Below, piece by piece: positions 48,160 to 50,387 of a stretch of DNA of 50,387 bases; position 1 is the stretch's first letter; every line of letters starts with the position of its first letter. The notes under the pieces were generated by a model. That model ran no database searches and was not told the origin of the DNA. It saw nothing but the letters and a program-made list of their open reading frames with translations. The stretch comes from [Chlorobium] sp. 445 (GTDB lineage Bacteria > Bacteroidota > Chlorobiia > Chlorobiales > Thermochlorobacteraceae): contig NSLH01000018.1 in the NCBI GenBank assembly GCA_002763895.1, positions 1-50,387 on the forward strand, written 5' to 3'. The translations under genes and the position numbers were made by a program.

Positions 48160-49318
48160 GTGAGTGAAGACTTCTACAAAAACCTGCCCGAAGCTCCTAA
48201 CTTCACCGAGGCGCTTCTGCCCAAATGGCTGCATCCTTTACCTGACGACTGGCTGGTCATTAAAAGCGATATGGTCGGCTCCACACGCAACATTCTCGAA
48301 GGGCGCTACAAGGAAGTCAACTCCTCAGCTGGGCTTCTGGTAATTGCCGCCGCCAACGCCCTCGGCAATATGAATTTCCCCTTCTTCTTTGGCGGTGATG
48401 GCGTCACACTAGCCATTCATCACTCCAAACACAGCCAAGTACGACCCATACTCGCTGGGGTCATCAAAGAAATCAAAGATATCTTCGGCTTTGATTATCG
48501 GCTTGCCATCTTTCCAGTTTGCGACATCTACAAAGCCGGTTTTGAGTTAAAATGCAGTGTCGTCCGCATCTCTGAAAAATACCGTCAAGCAGTTTTGGTC
48601 GGCTCTGGCGTCGACTGGATGGAGACTGAGCTTAAAACCCTCAATCGCCTTATCTGCTCGACCTTCGCACTGAGCCGATTGTTCAGCCCGATATGCGCGG
48701 CTTTTCTTGTCGCTGGCAAGATTTCCCTTCGCCACGCGAAGAAACTGTCGCCCTGATTGTGCGTCCACGACACGATTCCGCTCTGAACCAAGTCTTCCAA
48801 GTTCTCGATACCTGCATTCCCTCTAAAGCTGATGCACATCCGCTTCGACTTCACGGGCAAAAGATGAATTTTGACTCTAAGAACCTTCGCACAGAAGCTA
48901 TCACGATGTCGAACCAAAAACGTGGGTTTCGCTATCAGCTGTGGCTTTGGACCATCAAGGCACAGATGCTTATGCTTGCCGCTATTATCAAACTGGGCAT
49001 TCGCGTTACAGCTGGCAAAAAAAGCTTGATGAGATTCCCAAGGATAATTACTTCTCCAGCGATACCAGCAAAATCGAGCACAGCTTTTATGCGATTTTTG
49101 CGCTCACTCGCCAAGAGCGCGAATGCTTAGAGCAAAAACTGGAAGAGCTTCGCAAGCAAGGCTTGATTTTCTGGGGTATGCATGTCTCTAATCGCGCGAT
49201 GCTAACTTGCCTCATTCAGCTCGATATCGGTCAAGAGGTTCATTTTGTCGATGCCGCAGATGGCGGCTACGCTATGGCAAGTCGTCAGCTGAAACAACAG
49301 CTGATTGATGCAGATTAA
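48160..49318 (+). CDS. DUF3095-family protein (two frameshifts)
   Basis: About 386 residues after two one-base additions. Start GTG 48160 (SEDFYKNLPEAPNFTEALL). The DUF3095 look is strong: PLPDDWLVIKSDMVGSTRNI, GRYKEVNSSAGLLVIAAANA, FPFFFGGDGVTLAIHHSKHS. The frame breaks near the A4/C3 run 48634-48640 (after it SPYLLDLRTEPIVQPDMRGF, SCRWQDFPSPREETVALIVR) and again between 48881 and 48905 (after it YHDVEPKTWVSLSAVALDHQ, then KLDEIPKDNYFSSD). The C-terminus HFVDAADGGYAMASRQL is conserved. The SDMVGST and FGGDG blocks are reminiscent of class III nucleotide cyclases, but the role of the family is unknown to me. Confidence 0.75.
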
Positions 49319-49393
49319 TTGCAACACTGAGTTTTTGAGGGCATTTTTGCAAAATGGCTTCGCCAAACGCAAACTGTTGCAAGGTGTAATTTG

Positions 49394-50387
49394 AATGAAC
49401 GTCACAACGCTTGGGCAAGTCTTTACGCCGCCTTTCATTGTAAGCCTGATGCTGTCGCTTCGGAAAAATTCGGGGCGTGTTCTGGAACCCTCGTGCGGCG
49501 ACGGTGCATTTTCAAGCGTCATTCCTGACTGCCTCGCCATTGAACTCGACGCCACAAAATCCCCACCACACGCACTTGTGATGGATTTCTTCGACTTGCC
49601 CACTTCCGAAAAGTTTGAGACGATTATCGGCAATCCACCTTATGTGCGCTTTCAAGACATCAATCCCGACACCAAACAGAAACTTTCGCTCACACGCTTT
49701 GACGGTCGCAGCAACCTCTACCTTTTCTTCATTGAAAAATGCGTTCAGCATCTTGCGCCACATGGCGAATTGATTTTTATCACCCCACGCGATTTTCTCA
49801 AAGCCACCTCCAGCCGCAAACTCAACGCTTGGCTCTTTGCGCAAGGTACGATTACACATTGGATTGAACTCGGCGACCAGCGCATTTTTCAGGGCTACAC
49901 GCCCAACTGCGCCATCTGGCGATTTGAATCACAGAACTTTTCACGAAAGACACACTTCACAGATGAACAAGGAGAAGAAACCTTGCGAACCTTTACCTGC
50001 GTTAATGGACAACTGCTCTTCCTCAAAGCCAACTACACTGTTCCATTCAGCGATGTTTTCTTCGTGAAAGTCGGTGCCGTCAGCGGCGATGACGAAGTTT
50101 TCACTCACGATGAATTCGGAAATCGCGATTTTGTTTGCTCTACCACCGCCAAAGATGGCAAAACTCGCCGCATGATTTTCAATATCAAACACCCATATCT
50201 CGAACCCTTTAAATCACGATTGCTTTCGCGCCGCATCAAAGCGTTTGATGACTCGAATTGGTGGACGTGGGGACGCGTGCATTATCAAAGTTCTGAAAAG
50301 CGTCTGTATGTGAATTGCAAGACGCGAAACCCGCGTCCGTTTTTTCTTCATGCGTGCAACGACTACGATGGCTCAGTGTTGGCTATC
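49394..50387 (+). CDS. N6-adenine DNA methyltransferase, 3' end outside the window
   Basis: At least 331 codons from ATG 49394 with no stop to the window edge, so the gene is partial. Motif X-like LGQVFTPPFIVSLMLSLRK comes first, then SAM motif I RVLEPSCGDGAFSSVIPD, an acidic loop (AIELDATK) and the catalytic motif IV IIGNPPYVRFQDI, which together mark a gamma-type (TaqI/Eco57I-like) N6-adenine methyltransferase. The later part RSNLYLFFIEKCVQHLAPHG, ELIFITPRDFLKATSS is the usual continuation, with the target-recognition region after it. It may be a stand-alone methylase or the modification half of a type II or IIG restriction system; whatever lies beyond 50387 would tell. Confidence 0.9.

Overview
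The window looks like a chromosomal segment from a heterotrophic or photoheterotrophic member of the Bacteroidota/Chlorobiota group. The signs are the Bacteroidota-type alternative GlmU, a PorQ-like T9SS-family barrel, a TonB receptor next to DUF4876 and DUF6850 partners, LptC/Skp/BamD envelope genes, a MoxR-DUF58-Bat cluster and relaxed lipoboxes. A full citrate synthase and pyruvate phosphate dikinase argue against a strict green sulfur bacterium with only the reductive TCA cycle. A lineage near Chloroherpeton/Thermochlorobacter would fit, but this is inferred from gene content, not from a marker gene. No rRNA, tRNA, CRISPR array, insertion sequence or prophage was recognised. No gap between genes exceeds about 270 bases.

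Layout. 1-2341 (+): skp, lptC and a D-Ala-D-Ala ligase. 2418-14730 (-): a long co-directional block that reads, in transcription order, TonB receptor, DUF4876 lipoprotein, DUF6850 barrel, small membrane protein, lipoprotein, moaC, mobA, GHL10 glycosidase-like protein, a small protein, an EEP-fold phosphatase/nuclease and a CapA-like phosphoesterase. 14977-19529 (+): a cyclic-nucleotide-binding/phosphofructokinase-like fusion, then ppdK. 19633-21346 (-): citrate synthase and a rhodanese. 21424-22191 (+): a lysophospholipid-type acyltransferase, with a small periplasmic coiled-coil protein opposite it. 22920-30394 (+): a two-subunit molybdenum hydroxylase, a degenerate hybrid histidine kinase, a BON protein paired with an ATP-grasp ligase, and rsmB. 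30586-35405 (+): a Wzi-like barrel, an unknown exported protein, bamD, nadD and a PorQ-like protein. 35409-37507 (-): a UvrD helicase. 37608-39878 (+): a diacylglycerol-kinase-family protein and alternative GlmU. 39898-44747 (-): batA, a BatD-like gene, DUF58, an AP2-domain protein, moxR and a small membrane protein. 44768-50387 (+): tsaD, an S9 peptidase, a DUF3095 protein and an N6-adenine methyltransferase cut by the window edge.

How the genes relate. Envelope building dominates: outer-membrane chaperoning (Skp), LPS transport (LptC), barrel assembly (BamD), peptidoglycan and amino-sugar precursors (Ddl, GlmU), lipid modification and TonB uptake. Central carbon genes (PFK-like fusion, PPDK, citrate synthase) form a second group. 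moaC and mobA make the molybdenum cofactor that the hydroxylase at 22920-25561 would need.

The main caution is that twelve genes are broken by single-base shifts, nearly all at A/T homopolymers of 4-7 bases. In each case a one-base correction restores a full-length family member whose length is a multiple of three. These look like consensus indel errors rather than true pseudogenes, so such genes are given here as single CDS features. The most unusual biology is the cNMP-domain/PFK-like fusion with altered catalytic residues, the hybrid histidine kinase whose phospho-acceptor histidine is a tyrosine, the AP2-domain protein inside the MoxR/Bat operon, and the TTGCAA palindromes in front of the TonB and DUF4876 genes.
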